Part shown: positions 1-7,422 of the stretch, one piece after another
How positions within the stretch are numbered: the first letter of the stretch is position 1
Layout of the letters: every line of letters begins with the position of its first letter
Assembly (NCBI GenBank): GCA_029564115.1
Contig: JAKQQP010000267.1
Coordinates: forward strand, 1-64,000
Origin: Candidatus Rifleibacteriota bacterium
Lineage (GTDB): Bacteria; Riflebacteria; Ozemobacteria; Ozemobacterales; Ozemobacteraceae
Length of the DNA stretch: 64,000 bases
Direction of reading: 5' to 3'
Program-made: the position numbers and the translations under genes
Notes under the pieces: generated by a model
What the model was told of the DNA's origin: nothing
The model's database searches: none
The model's input: the letters and a program-made list of their open reading frames with translations, nothing else

Positions 1-536
1 AAGGCAATTGCACTGACAATGACAAGCAGGGCCATTGCCTGGCACTCGCCAAAAGTCATGGGGCTTGAGAAGAAACCTTTTGCTCTTGTGCCGCTCTCAA
101 AAATAAACATATGTTTATAAAAAACTACGGTTGCCGCGATCCCGGTTGAAACAATAAATGTTGTAAGCAGCCGCTTTTGCTGAGATTGTTCGGGCTTATA
201 CCAGAAAGGAAGATAAAAGCAAAGAATCAGCAGAAAGGTTTTTAAATCAGTCAGCGCCTGTAACGGATTGTTAGCTCTGAAGACAGACAGGAAGCAGGCA
301 AAACAGAGAAATGCAAAGGGCTTGTCGACACTGGTTCCGGTAACTCGGATTCTGCCATGGTATAGTTCAATGATGAAGCCGATCAGCGCCAGTCCCAGAC
401 TGATTTGCGATGCCGAAATCGAAAAATGGCAGGTAGCTGCATAAAGATACAGGCCGGCCGTGTATAGTTTTCGAGCTTTAGATACCGACTGCGGCTGTAG
501 CAGCGTGTTACTGGTCTGTTCGGTTGTGATAGACAT
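1..536 (-). CDS. O-antigen ligase/polymerase-like membrane protein, N-terminal part (runs off left edge)
   Basis: An open frame with no stop runs from ATG at 536 leftwards off the window, giving about 178 residues. An in-frame TAA lies four codons upstream of this ATG, so the start is well bounded, although no clear Shine-Dalgarno is visible. The product is hydrophobic, with several predicted membrane helices. It has the pattern of O-antigen ligase/Wzy-type proteins: a soluble N-terminal tail, alternating helices, a short segment RANNPLQAL after a helix, and later FFSSPMTFGE, which resembles the family's conserved stretch after the early helices. Such proteins join or polymerise lipid-linked glycans on the periplasmic face of the inner membrane. 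Only the N-terminus is seen, so the assignment is tentative. A second ligase-like gene lies at 48695-50500. Confidence 0.6.
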   Translation of the reverse strand, partial: MSITTEQTSNTLLQPQSVSKARKLYTAGLYLYAATCHFSISASQISLGLALIGFIIELYHGRIRVTGTSVDKPFAFLCFACFLSVFRANNPLQALTDLKTFLLILCFYLPFWYKPEQSQQKRLLTTFIVSTGIAATVVFYKHMFIFESGTRAKGFFSSPMTFGECQAMALLVIVSAIA

Positions 537-633
537 AGAGTCTGAAGTTTAGCGCAATACTGCAGCTGTGTCGAGGTTGCAAAATTTTTTGCTCTGATTG
601 CGCTGCAGCGAAAGTGCAGCATGGTTGGGGCTG

Positions 634-642
634 TGATATAAT
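634..642 (+). promoter_or_regulatory. Extended -10 promoter for the gene at 673
   Basis: TGATATAAT at 634-642 is a perfect TATAAT preceded by TG at the extended -10 position. It lies about 30 bases upstream of the ATG at 673. No good -35 hexamer is present at the usual spacing. It sits in the divergent gap between the left-edge gene and the secreted protein gene. Confidence 0.5.
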
Positions 643-672
643 GGCTGCACAACTTTCTTGAAAGGAATCCAG

Positions 673-1521
673 ATGAGATTCAAGCTGTTCTGCAGTATTC
701 TGCTCTGTATTGCAGGTGCTCAAATAAAGGCTTCGGCCCAGATTGTCGAAGTAGAAAACAAGGCTGGAGTTGTGGTGCTTACCAACAGCCCGGCGGTTGC
801 CAGTTCGGGCAAAGAGTTGAAGAAAATAGATACCAGTGCCGAGGGCTATATTTTTCCGGTCAAGGGTCAGAAAAACAGGCCGCCGGCAAAGGCGCAGAGA
901 ATTCTCACCGGTGTTTTTTCGGGTTCGGGTGAAAAGACGGTAGTGTCTTCAGGCAAGCCCGGTGAGCTGCCGGAAGTAGTCGGCTTCGATCAGACTCCGG
1001 TCAGGCGTCAGACAAAAAGAGATGCCGAAACCATAGCCTGGGTGACAAAAGCCGGGTCACTTTATCATGACCCATTTCTTGAATGTGCCTGGGCCAGCGG
1101 CACAGAGCGTATCTGGGTCGATTCAGTCCAGGAACTTAAAGGCTTAGAGCCATGCTCTGAGTGCTATCAGAAGAATAACAGTGTGCCGAACTTCATTAAA
1201 AAAGAATCTGGTGGCCTCGACATTGCAACCTCAACAGCGCTGCTGAGCAATGCTGATTTTCTTGTCTGGGTTCAGGAACGTCTGCCTCTCAGGAATCCCG
1301 GATTTATAACCAGTCAGAAGTTGATGATTTACCCGAAAATGGAAATGACGCGCAAGGGTCTGCACCAGCTGGCGCGCGAAACTGAACTTGCTTATCGGCG
1401 CAAAACCTGGAAAATAATTGAGGTTGTCGCAAAACAGAGCGAAGCAGACCTTGACCAGATAAGTTCTTTCGACACTGAGGTTTCCGAAGAAAAGCCGGCC
1501 GGGGAAAAAGTTGATGACTGA
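673..1521 (+). CDS. Secreted protein with DUF4124-like start and a Cys-motif domain
   Basis: The start is ATG 673, preceded by AAAGGA at 661-666; the frame also extends to a TTG at 658. The 282-residue product begins with a signal peptide (basic MRFK, hydrophobic core to about residue 20, cleavage near ASAQ). The mature N-terminus, IVEVENKAGVVVLTNSP, resembles the DUF4124 pattern seen in exported proteins. Around residues 120-165 there is a segment of the type VTKAG..YH......C........SVQELKGLEPCSEC, which resembles small Cys-containing domains that end in PCxxC. The C-terminal third is charged and unassigned. The stop overlaps the start of rarA, so the two are probably cotranscribed. The function is unknown; a periplasmic binding role is only a guess. 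Confidence 0.8.
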   Translation: MRFKLFCSILLCIAGAQIKASAQIVEVENKAGVVVLTNSPAVASSGKELKKIDTSAEGYIFPVKGQKNRPPAKAQRILTGVFSGSGEKTVVSSGKPGELPEVVGFDQTPVRRQTKRDAETIAWVTKAGSLYHDPFLECAWASGTERIWVDSVQELKGLEPCSECYQKNNSVPNFIKKESGGLDIATSTALLSNADFLVWVQERLPLRNPGFITSQKLMIYPKMEMTRKGLHQLARETELAYRRKTWKIIEVVAKQSEADLDQISSFDTEVSEEKPAGEKVDD

Positions 1522-2851
1522 TCTGTTTTCATTCGCAAGCGGTAACCTTCAGGTTGCTGCACCATACCAGCCTCTTGCTGACCGCATGCGGCCAGACAGT
1601 ATCGAAGATATTCTTGGCCAGGAACATATTCTTGGTCAGGGCAAGCCGCTGCGGATGCTACTTCAGGCTGGTTTAAGCGGATCGATAATTCTCTGGGGCC
1701 CTCCCGGCTGTGGCAAAACAACGCTGGCCAGAGTTATGGCCCGCCATTCTGAAGCTGAATTTATACAGCTTTCTGCGGTCACCTCCGGAGTTAAAGACCT
1801 GAAGGCGGCTTTTGATCGAGCAGCCGAATCGAGACGGCTGTCTGGTCGTAAAACCATGCTGTTTGTCGACGAGATTCACCGCTTCAACAAGGCGCAGCAG
1901 GATGCGCTTCTGCCTCACATCGAATCGGGGCTGGTGATCTTTGTCGGCGCAACGACCGAAAACCCGAGTTTTGAGGTGGTTTCGGCGCTGCTGTCACGCT
2001 GCCAGGTACTGGTTCTCAAACCGGTTGCGGCTTCGGCTCTTTTGACCATTCTGTTGCGGGCCATGGACTGTGATGAAAAGCTGCAAAGGGCGCCAAAGGT
2101 GCTGGTAGATGAAGCCAGCCTCGAAAGAATTGCGATGATGGCGGCCGGCGATGCCCGCATCGCTTTGAATGTTCTCGAAACCTGCTGTGAGGTCGCCAGG
2201 CAGCAGCAGCCGGAAGCCCCGGCTGTAGGGCCAGATCTTGTGGCTGAAACATTTCAGAGCAAAATGTTGCGCTATGACAAGGGCGGTGAAGAGCATTACA
2301 ATCTGATATCGGCTCTGCATAAGTCTATGCGGGGTTCAGACCCTGATGCCAGTCTTTATTGGCTCTATCGCATGATCGAGGGTGGTGAAGACTGTAAATT
2401 CATTTTGCGGCGCATGATCAGGTTTGCTTCCGAAGACGTGGGTATGGCCGATCCTTTTGCGCTGACCCTGGCAATGTCGGCGACTCAGGCTTACGAATTT
2501 GTCGGCCCGCCTGAAGCCCACCTTTTTCTCGCACATCTGGCGGTCTATCTGGCTGCTGCTCCCAAAAGCAACGCCCTGTATAAGGCCGAAAAGATGGTAA
2601 AACAGGCAATCAGAAACGGCCAGGAGCCTTCTGTGCCTTACCACCTGCGCAATGCTCCAACCGGGCTGATGAAAGAGATGGGCTATGGCCGTGAATACCG
2701 GTATCCGCATGATTTTAAGGGCGGTTTCATCGATGAGAATTATTTTCCTGAAGGCATGCAGCCGGCCAGTTTTTATCAGCCAACCGACCATGGTCGGGAA
2801 AAACAGACGGCTGAACGGTTGCAGAAGCTCTGGCCCGCAAGATTCAAATGA
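1514..2851 (+). CDS. rarA: Replication-associated recombination protein RarA (MgsA), AAA+ ATPase
   Basis: The 445-residue product matches RarA in length and motifs: Walker A GPPGCGKT at residues 62-69, Walker B LFVDEIH at 116-122, and sensor-1 segment GATTENPSF from residue 145. The C-terminal half has the tetramerisation-region signature, including GSDPDASLYWL and later a PxHLRNAPT motif. The family acts at stalled replication forks and single-stranded gaps, where it works with SSB. The start is ATG 1514 (an adjacent TTG at 1511 is possible), with GGGGAA at 1501-1506. It overlaps the previous stop by eight bases and ends in an ATGA overlap with the HD-domain gene, so the three genes form a tight operon. 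Confidence 0.95.
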   Translation: MTDLFSFASGNLQVAAPYQPLADRMRPDSIEDILGQEHILGQGKPLRMLLQAGLSGSIILWGPPGCGKTTLARVMARHSEAEFIQLSAVTSGVKDLKAAFDRAAESRRLSGRKTMLFVDEIHRFNKAQQDALLPHIESGLVIFVGATTENPSFEVVSALLSRCQVLVLKPVAASALLTILLRAMDCDEKLQRAPKVLVDEASLERIAMMAAGDARIALNVLETCCEVARQQQPEAPAVGPDLVAETFQSKMLRYDKGGEEHYNLISALHKSMRGSDPDASLYWLYRMIEGGEDCKFILRRMIRFASEDVGMADPFALTLAMSATQAYEFVGPPEAHLFLAHLAVYLAAAPKSNALYKAEKMVKQAIRNGQEPSVPYHLRNAPTGLMKEMGYGREYRYPHDFKGGFIDENYFPEGMQPASFYQPTDHGREKQTAERLQKLWPARFK

Positions 2852-3321
2852 TTGCAATTTTGCGACGCCTGTTTCAGAGGGCTGTATATCGCGTCTGGCA
2901 GTTCAAGCAGGTTATGTTTCCTGAACTGCAGCGGCATGACTGGGAAAATGCTGTCTCAAGCCTGCCTGAGCAGGTCAGGGCTGAGCTCGGCAAACTGCGC
3001 AAATCAGAAAAAGCCCATGTAATGAGAGTCTGGTCTGATATTAGCTGTGACAGCAACTTAAGCGAAAGCGACCGGGGTGAATTGCTAGAACTCGCTCTGG
3101 TGCATGATATTGGCAAAGCCGTAACCCGGCCGACGCTTTTTTTCAAGGTTGTTAAGGTTCTTTTGCCTCTGGCAAACACCGAACATTGTATTGCCGGCGC
3201 CAGACTGCTTAAACGGCTCAAGCAGAAGCGGCAATTGATCAGACGGGTTTTGCGGCACCATGATGAAAACTCTTCTGACAGGATTCTCAGGCTTTTTCAG
3301 GCTTATGATGACCGTAATTGA
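2848..3321 (+). CDS. Small HD-domain protein (putative phosphohydrolase)
   Basis: This 157-residue protein starts inside the rarA stop (ATGA), which indicates translational coupling. A conserved HD core is visible: His57 in KAHVMRVW, the HDIGK motif at residues 86-90, and a later RHHDEN. This fits the metal-dependent HD phosphohydrolase superfamily, which removes phosphate from nucleotides, cyclic dinucleotides or related substrates. It is a single domain, without the GYP motif and without a RelA or dGTPase context, so the substrate is open. The N-terminal 45 residues are basic and amphipathic. The coupling with rarA hints at a role in nucleotide or DNA metabolism, but that is inference. Confidence 0.8.
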   Translation: MIAILRRLFQRAVYRVWQFKQVMFPELQRHDWENAVSSLPEQVRAELGKLRKSEKAHVMRVWSDISCDSNLSESDRGELLELALVHDIGKAVTRPTLFFKVVKVLLPLANTEHCIAGARLLKRLKQKRQLIRRVLRHHDENSSDRILRLFQAYDDRN

Positions 3322-3410
3322 GGTATTTGCCAAAAAGTGTTTGCAGTTTTGTCTTTAAAATGATACTTTTTGGGTGGTAATTAATATGACATTATTGTGG
3401 AGGAAATAAA

Positions 3411-3935
3411 ATGCTTGCTAAAAAAATGGAAACAGCTCTTGTAAACCAGGTTCACGAAGAAATGTACTCTTTCTATCTCTACCTGGCCATGGCAGAATAT
3501 GCCGCCGCTGAAGGCCTGCCAGGTTTACAGCACTGGATGCGCAACCAGGCTCTTGAAGAATTCAGCCATGCGGTCAAATTTATGAATTATATTGCTGAAA
3601 AGGGTGGAAAATCTGAGCTCAAGGCGCTTCAGGCTCCACCAAAGGCCTGGAAATCTGCAAAACAGGTGTTTGAAGAAGCTCTCAAGCACGAAGGACACAT
3701 TACAGAATGCATCAACAATCTCGTTGATCTGGCCTACACTCTCAAAGATCATGCAACGGTTAACTTTCTCAACTGGTTCGTCGGCGAACAGGTCGAAGAA
3801 GAAGCCGCTGCCAAAGCAGTTATTGATATGATCAATCTCACCGGCAACGCGCCCGGCGGCATGTTCATGATTGACCGCGAACTTGCTGCCCGCCCTGCGG
3901 CAGCGAACCCCTACAACCCGACTCCGGCCGCATAA
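3411..3935 (+). CDS. ftnA: Non-haem ferritin (FtnA type)
   Basis: This 174-residue ferritin aligns with bacterial FtnA without gaps at the iron site. Ferroxidase residues Glu17, Glu50, His53, Glu94 and Gln127 are all present, together with third-site residues Glu126, Glu129 and Glu130. It oxidises Fe(II) and stores it as a ferric mineral in a 24-subunit shell in the cytoplasm. The last 12 residues are Pro/Ala/Asn-rich and longer than in E. coli FtnA. A strong Shine-Dalgarno (GGAGG) precedes ATG 3411. The gene is separated by 89 bases from the upstream operon and probably has its own AT-rich promoter there. No clear Fur box was identified. Confidence 0.95.
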   Translation: MLAKKMETALVNQVHEEMYSFYLYLAMAEYAAAEGLPGLQHWMRNQALEEFSHAVKFMNYIAEKGGKSELKALQAPPKAWKSAKQVFEEALKHEGHITECINNLVDLAYTLKDHATVNFLNWFVGEQVEEEAAAKAVIDMINLTGNAPGGMFMIDRELAARPAAANPYNPTPAA

Positions 3936-3939
3936 AAAG

Positions 3940-3987
3940 CCCATAATAAAAAAAGCCCCCATTACCGGGGGCTTTTTTTATTATGGG
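3940..3987. terminator. Bidirectional terminator between ferritin and site-2 protease genes
   Basis: A 48-base inverted repeat has two perfect 21-base arms (3940-3960 and 3967-3987) around a six-base loop. The GC-rich core (GCCCCC/GGGGGC) is flanked by A7 and T7 tracts, so it acts as an intrinsic terminator on either strand. It sits exactly between the convergent ftnA stop (3935) and the stop of the minus-strand gene (3988). Confidence 0.9.
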
Positions 3988-4821
3988 TTAATAGTAAGAA
4001 CCGCCTGATGAAAAGGTTTTCAGATAAATCAGCAGATCTCTGAGCGGGTTATTGAAAAGATTCAGCAGCATGCCATAGATGGCTTCGATAGCTGGTGAAA
4101 GTATCAGGCCCAGGCCACCGAGCGCAAAGAGAATCAGCAGCAGCATCGGTGCCAGTTCTTCAAACTGGCGGTATTGAGCGCGGTAACGGCCTGGCAGAAA
4201 ATACGAAACCACTCTTGAACCGTCGAGGGGTGGAATTGGTAAAAGGTTGAACAGAGCCAGACTGAGGTTGATGATAATCAGAGTCTCAAGCACCTGAACC
4301 AGCAGAAACACAGCCATCGGTGGCAGCATGGTCATCTTTACGATCTCAGCCAGCCCCTTCAGGCTCAGAGCACCGACAAAGGCCAGAAAAAAGTTTGAGG
4401 CCGGCCCGGCCAGGGCTACCGAAAGCATGGCGCGCTGTGGAACGCGAAAGTTTGACGGGTCGACGATTACCGGTTTAGCCCAGCCGAAATTGGTGAAGAA
4501 CAGCAACAGGGTGCCAAAAAAGTCGAGGTGGGCCAGGGGGTTGAGACTGAGCCTGCCCATGCGTTCGGGGGTGGGGTCACCGAGAAAATCGGCCATTCTG
4601 GCGTGGGCATACTCATGAAAAGTCAGAGATATGAGAATAACCGGTATCAGCACCAGCAATCGAAAGCCCGAAGACAACAGCGATCCGATTCCCTGCAGCA
4701 TAAAGCTGACCAGCAGCAGAAAAGCAATCAGGCAGCCGAAACGCAGCAGTCTGGCAAAAGATTCGGGCGGCATACCACCCGGCGGTCGAAAACTATATAT
4801 TCTGGTAAAGCCTTCTGGCAA
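3988..4821 (-). CDS. Site-2 protease family (M50B) membrane metalloprotease
   Basis: This 277-residue integral membrane protein has the zinc motif HEYAH at residues 69-73 and the second metal-ligand motif NLLPIPPLDG with Asp200. It also has the conserved GRLSLNP and AGPASN segments typical of compact SREBP-type (Rip/YwhC-like) M50 proteases. About five to six membrane helices are predicted and no PDZ domain is present. Such enzymes cut substrates inside the membrane. The likely start is TTG 4821, with AGGAGG at 4831-4836 and 29 bases of overlap with the upstream tRNA nucleotidyltransferase gene. It is the last gene of the signalling operon, so cleavage of a regulatory membrane protein is possible, but the substrate is unknown. 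Confidence 0.9.
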   Translation of the reverse strand: MPEGFTRIYSFRPPGGMPPESFARLLRFGCLIAFLLLVSFMLQGIGSLLSSGFRLLVLIPVILISLTFHEYAHARMADFLGDPTPERMGRLSLNPLAHLDFFGTLLLFFTNFGWAKPVIVDPSNFRVPQRAMLSVALAGPASNFFLAFVGALSLKGLAEIVKMTMLPPMAVFLLVQVLETLIIINLSLALFNLLPIPPLDGSRVVSYFLPGRYRAQYRQFEELAPMLLLILFALGGLGLILSPAIEAIYGMLLNLFNNPLRDLLIYLKTFSSGGSYY

Positions 4822-7414
4822 TTTCCATTTCCTCCTGGTGTGTCATTTTCGCGCCATTCAAGCGCATGGCAATGATGTGATCAAAAATTCTGCGCATATG
4901 CGGGCCCGGCTTTATGCCTGCTGTTATGAGGTCTTTGCCGTTTACCAGTGGTCTGGTATGGCGCAACTGGCCGATAAAATAGAGAATTTTGCGGGCATTG
5001 CGCTTGTCGAGAGAGTAGGCCATCAGCCCGAGCAGAGCTTCGAGGCAGAGACTGTCGAGCAATTTGAAAAGGCCGATGTGATCAGATTCTTCGATGCGAT
5101 TCAGTTGAACCGGCACAGAGCGCATGGCGGCCAATGTTTCTACCACCTTCTGCCTGCGGTTGTGTGGGGTGCCAATCGAATCGAGAATTGAGGATGCACC
5201 ATCGGCGGGCAGAAGCGACAGCAGGCCCGCCCAGTAGATCGCTTCGATGTCGATCTCTTCGTTCAGCACCGCGAATCTTTTGACCAGACCGCGAATTAGC
5301 TTGAAACGACCCGGAAGGATCGACGGGTCATTGAGTTCAGGGCTCAAGCTGAGCATCAGCCCTTCAGAAAAAAGCTCGGAAACTACCTGTTGCGGTTTTT
5401 CTTCGTTAAGACATTTAGATATCTCGGCACCGATGCGCTTCAGTGACAGACGCGAGGTTGCCTCTCGGCTTATTGCGAGCTCAAAAGCCCGACGGGTGTC
5501 CTGTTCGAGGGTGAAGTTGAAGCGCCCCGCAAAACGAACGGCGCGATAGAGGCGGGTTGGGTCTTCAAGAAAACTGAAAGAGTGAAGAATGCGGATACGG
5601 CGATGCAGAAGGTCGTTGTAGCCACCAAAAAAATCTTTTATTTCAAGAAAATGCTCCGGGTTTAACGATAATGCAAGCGCGTTTATAGTGAAATCGCGCC
5701 GGTAAAGATCGTTTGACAGGCCGCTGAATTCAATCTGAGGCAAAGCCCCCGGGTCTGAGTAATGCTCGATGCGCGCTGAACTGAAGTCGATTTTGAGGTC
5801 TTCGAGATATAGTCTGGCGGTATGAAACCGGTCGAACACCTTGTGATCGCAGGCCATTTCCTGACTCAGGGCGGCTGCGAAGGGCATGGCATCGCCAATT
5901 ACAACGATGTCGATGTCGAAATTCGCCCGTTCAAGAAGCAGATCACGAACGAAGCCGCCGACCGCAAATACCTCAACTCCCTGCTGGGCTGCAAATCTGC
6001 CAATTTTGCTGAGCAGATGAAAAATGCGCAGAGAAAAGACCCGCTTGAAAAGGTTTTCGATATCACGGGCCGGGGGCAGATCGGTCTGTTCTGCAAGAGG
6101 CAAAAAGTCCTGGGGCAACGGCAGATAATCAGGCAGAGCTCTGAGCAGTTCGTGTGTAGTTATTATGCCGACTACCTCAGAATCTTTAAGAACCGGCAAT
6201 CTGGTGATGTTGTATCTGACCATGAGGTTCTTAAGAACCCTGACTGGGGTAGATGGGCTGACTGCCGGCACGTTGGTCGGCACGTAAGGGCCTATTTCTG
6301 CATCGAGAAGATTCATCTGCAGCGCCCGGTCAAGGTCGCGACGGGTGACGATACCTGCGAATTCGTGGTTTTTCATGACAATCAGCGACATGATATTGAA
6401 CTTAAGCATCATGTCAAAGGCATTGCGAATGGTCGAATGCCAGTCGATCAGCTGCGGCGATGCAGACATGATGTCGCCTGCGGTCATGTCGGGTTTAAGA
6501 TGATTTTTAAGATGCCCGAGAATATGCAGCCGGTTCTGCTCGTGACTTTCACCCGAGAAGTGAAAATAAACCCATCTGCGAATGCGTACTGGCCTGAAGT
6601 CTTTAAAAACCTCAAAAAAGTCGATCTGCGAGATGCTGCTGCGTGCCCAGACGCGCGAAAAATTGCCGGATGAGAGAACAAGCAGCATCACCGGCTGCGC
6701 AACATCCGACCATACCGCATCGACAACCGGCTCGATATCCTGCACCTGGCCGGTAGTTTTGACCGCAATCAGTGTAACCGGCCAATGTCCGGGTTGAATA
6801 TCTTCTATGTTCTTCAGCATGTGGTGATAGAGACCTGTCTGACCTTCACGCAGCCCGAGAACAATGCTGTTGGCAATCTTTCCCGGCGGGGTGAACTGCC
6901 GCTGCAGAAAATTAAGGGCCCGGTTGTCTTCGGCCCGTATTTTAGCCGAGAGTCCGGCCCATGTCTTTTCTATCACTGCAAGCTTGAAAAGCTGCATGTC
7001 TTCGTTGGTGAAGCGCATTCCCGCATCATGCAGCTGGTTCATCAGCGACGCGGTGAGACTCAGACTCTGATTCGGAAAAGACTCGCAGGCAAACGGAAAA
7101 GAGTGCTTGCGGTCTGAAAATATCTTTACCGCAGGGGTAAAACGGGCAAGCTCTTCGACAAGTTCAGGGTTTTGCCTGGGTTGATCGAGGCCGACAAGAT
7201 AAACTTTTCTGACTGCTGCAAAGTCAACTTCGGCAAATTTGACAGTTTTGAACCAGTCGAGGCGTCGCCCACATTCCCAGGCGTTCTGCCTGAATCTGAC
7301 CGGGTGCAGAATTCTGGCTTCGGGAAATTTAAGCAGCAGGCACCTTACCGCACCGAGATGGTCGAGGTCGGCATTGTGGGGCAGGGCAATCAGTTCTGCT
7401 GGGCTGTATTTCAT
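4793..7414 (-). CDS. DHH-CBS-polyA-polymerase protein: tRNA nucleotidyltransferase (A-adding or CCA-adding)
   Basis: This 873-residue protein has three parts. Residues about 1-300 resemble a DHH phosphoesterase fold (motif I NADLDHLG), but the DHH motif itself reads DRKH, so hydrolase activity is doubtful. Residues about 308-430 form two CBS domains. From about residue 485 the class II nucleotidyltransferase head appears, with GGFVRDLLLE, FDIDIVV (catalytic DxD), RRDFTINALA and EDPTRLYRAVRF, followed by helical RNA-binding parts. The same order is known in A-adding or CCA-adding tRNA nucleotidyltransferases of deep-branching bacteria. They finish the tRNA 3-prime end. Whether it adds only A or the whole CCA cannot be told without knowing whether a partner enzyme exists. 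It starts at ATG 7414, six to eight bases after the HD-GYP gene stop. Confidence 0.9.
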   Translation of the reverse strand: MKYSPAELIALPHNADLDHLGAVRCLLLKFPEARILHPVRFRQNAWECGRRLDWFKTVKFAEVDFAAVRKVYLVGLDQPRQNPELVEELARFTPAVKIFSDRKHSFPFACESFPNQSLSLTASLMNQLHDAGMRFTNEDMQLFKLAVIEKTWAGLSAKIRAEDNRALNFLQRQFTPPGKIANSIVLGLREGQTGLYHHMLKNIEDIQPGHWPVTLIAVKTTGQVQDIEPVVDAVWSDVAQPVMLLVLSSGNFSRVWARSSISQIDFFEVFKDFRPVRIRRWVYFHFSGESHEQNRLHILGHLKNHLKPDMTAGDIMSASPQLIDWHSTIRNAFDMMLKFNIMSLIVMKNHEFAGIVTRRDLDRALQMNLLDAEIGPYVPTNVPAVSPSTPVRVLKNLMVRYNITRLPVLKDSEVVGIITTHELLRALPDYLPLPQDFLPLAEQTDLPPARDIENLFKRVFSLRIFHLLSKIGRFAAQQGVEVFAVGGFVRDLLLERANFDIDIVVIGDAMPFAAALSQEMACDHKVFDRFHTARLYLEDLKIDFSSARIEHYSDPGALPQIEFSGLSNDLYRRDFTINALALSLNPEHFLEIKDFFGGYNDLLHRRIRILHSFSFLEDPTRLYRAVRFAGRFNFTLEQDTRRAFELAISREATSRLSLKRIGAEISKCLNEEKPQQVVSELFSEGLMLSLSPELNDPSILPGRFKLIRGLVKRFAVLNEEIDIEAIYWAGLLSLLPADGASSILDSIGTPHNRRQKVVETLAAMRSVPVQLNRIEESDHIGLFKLLDSLCLEALLGLMAYSLDKRNARKILYFIGQLRHTRPLVNGKDLITAGIKPGPHMRRIFDHIIAMRLNGAKMTHQEEMEIARRLYQNI

Positions 7415-7422
7415 CAAGATGG

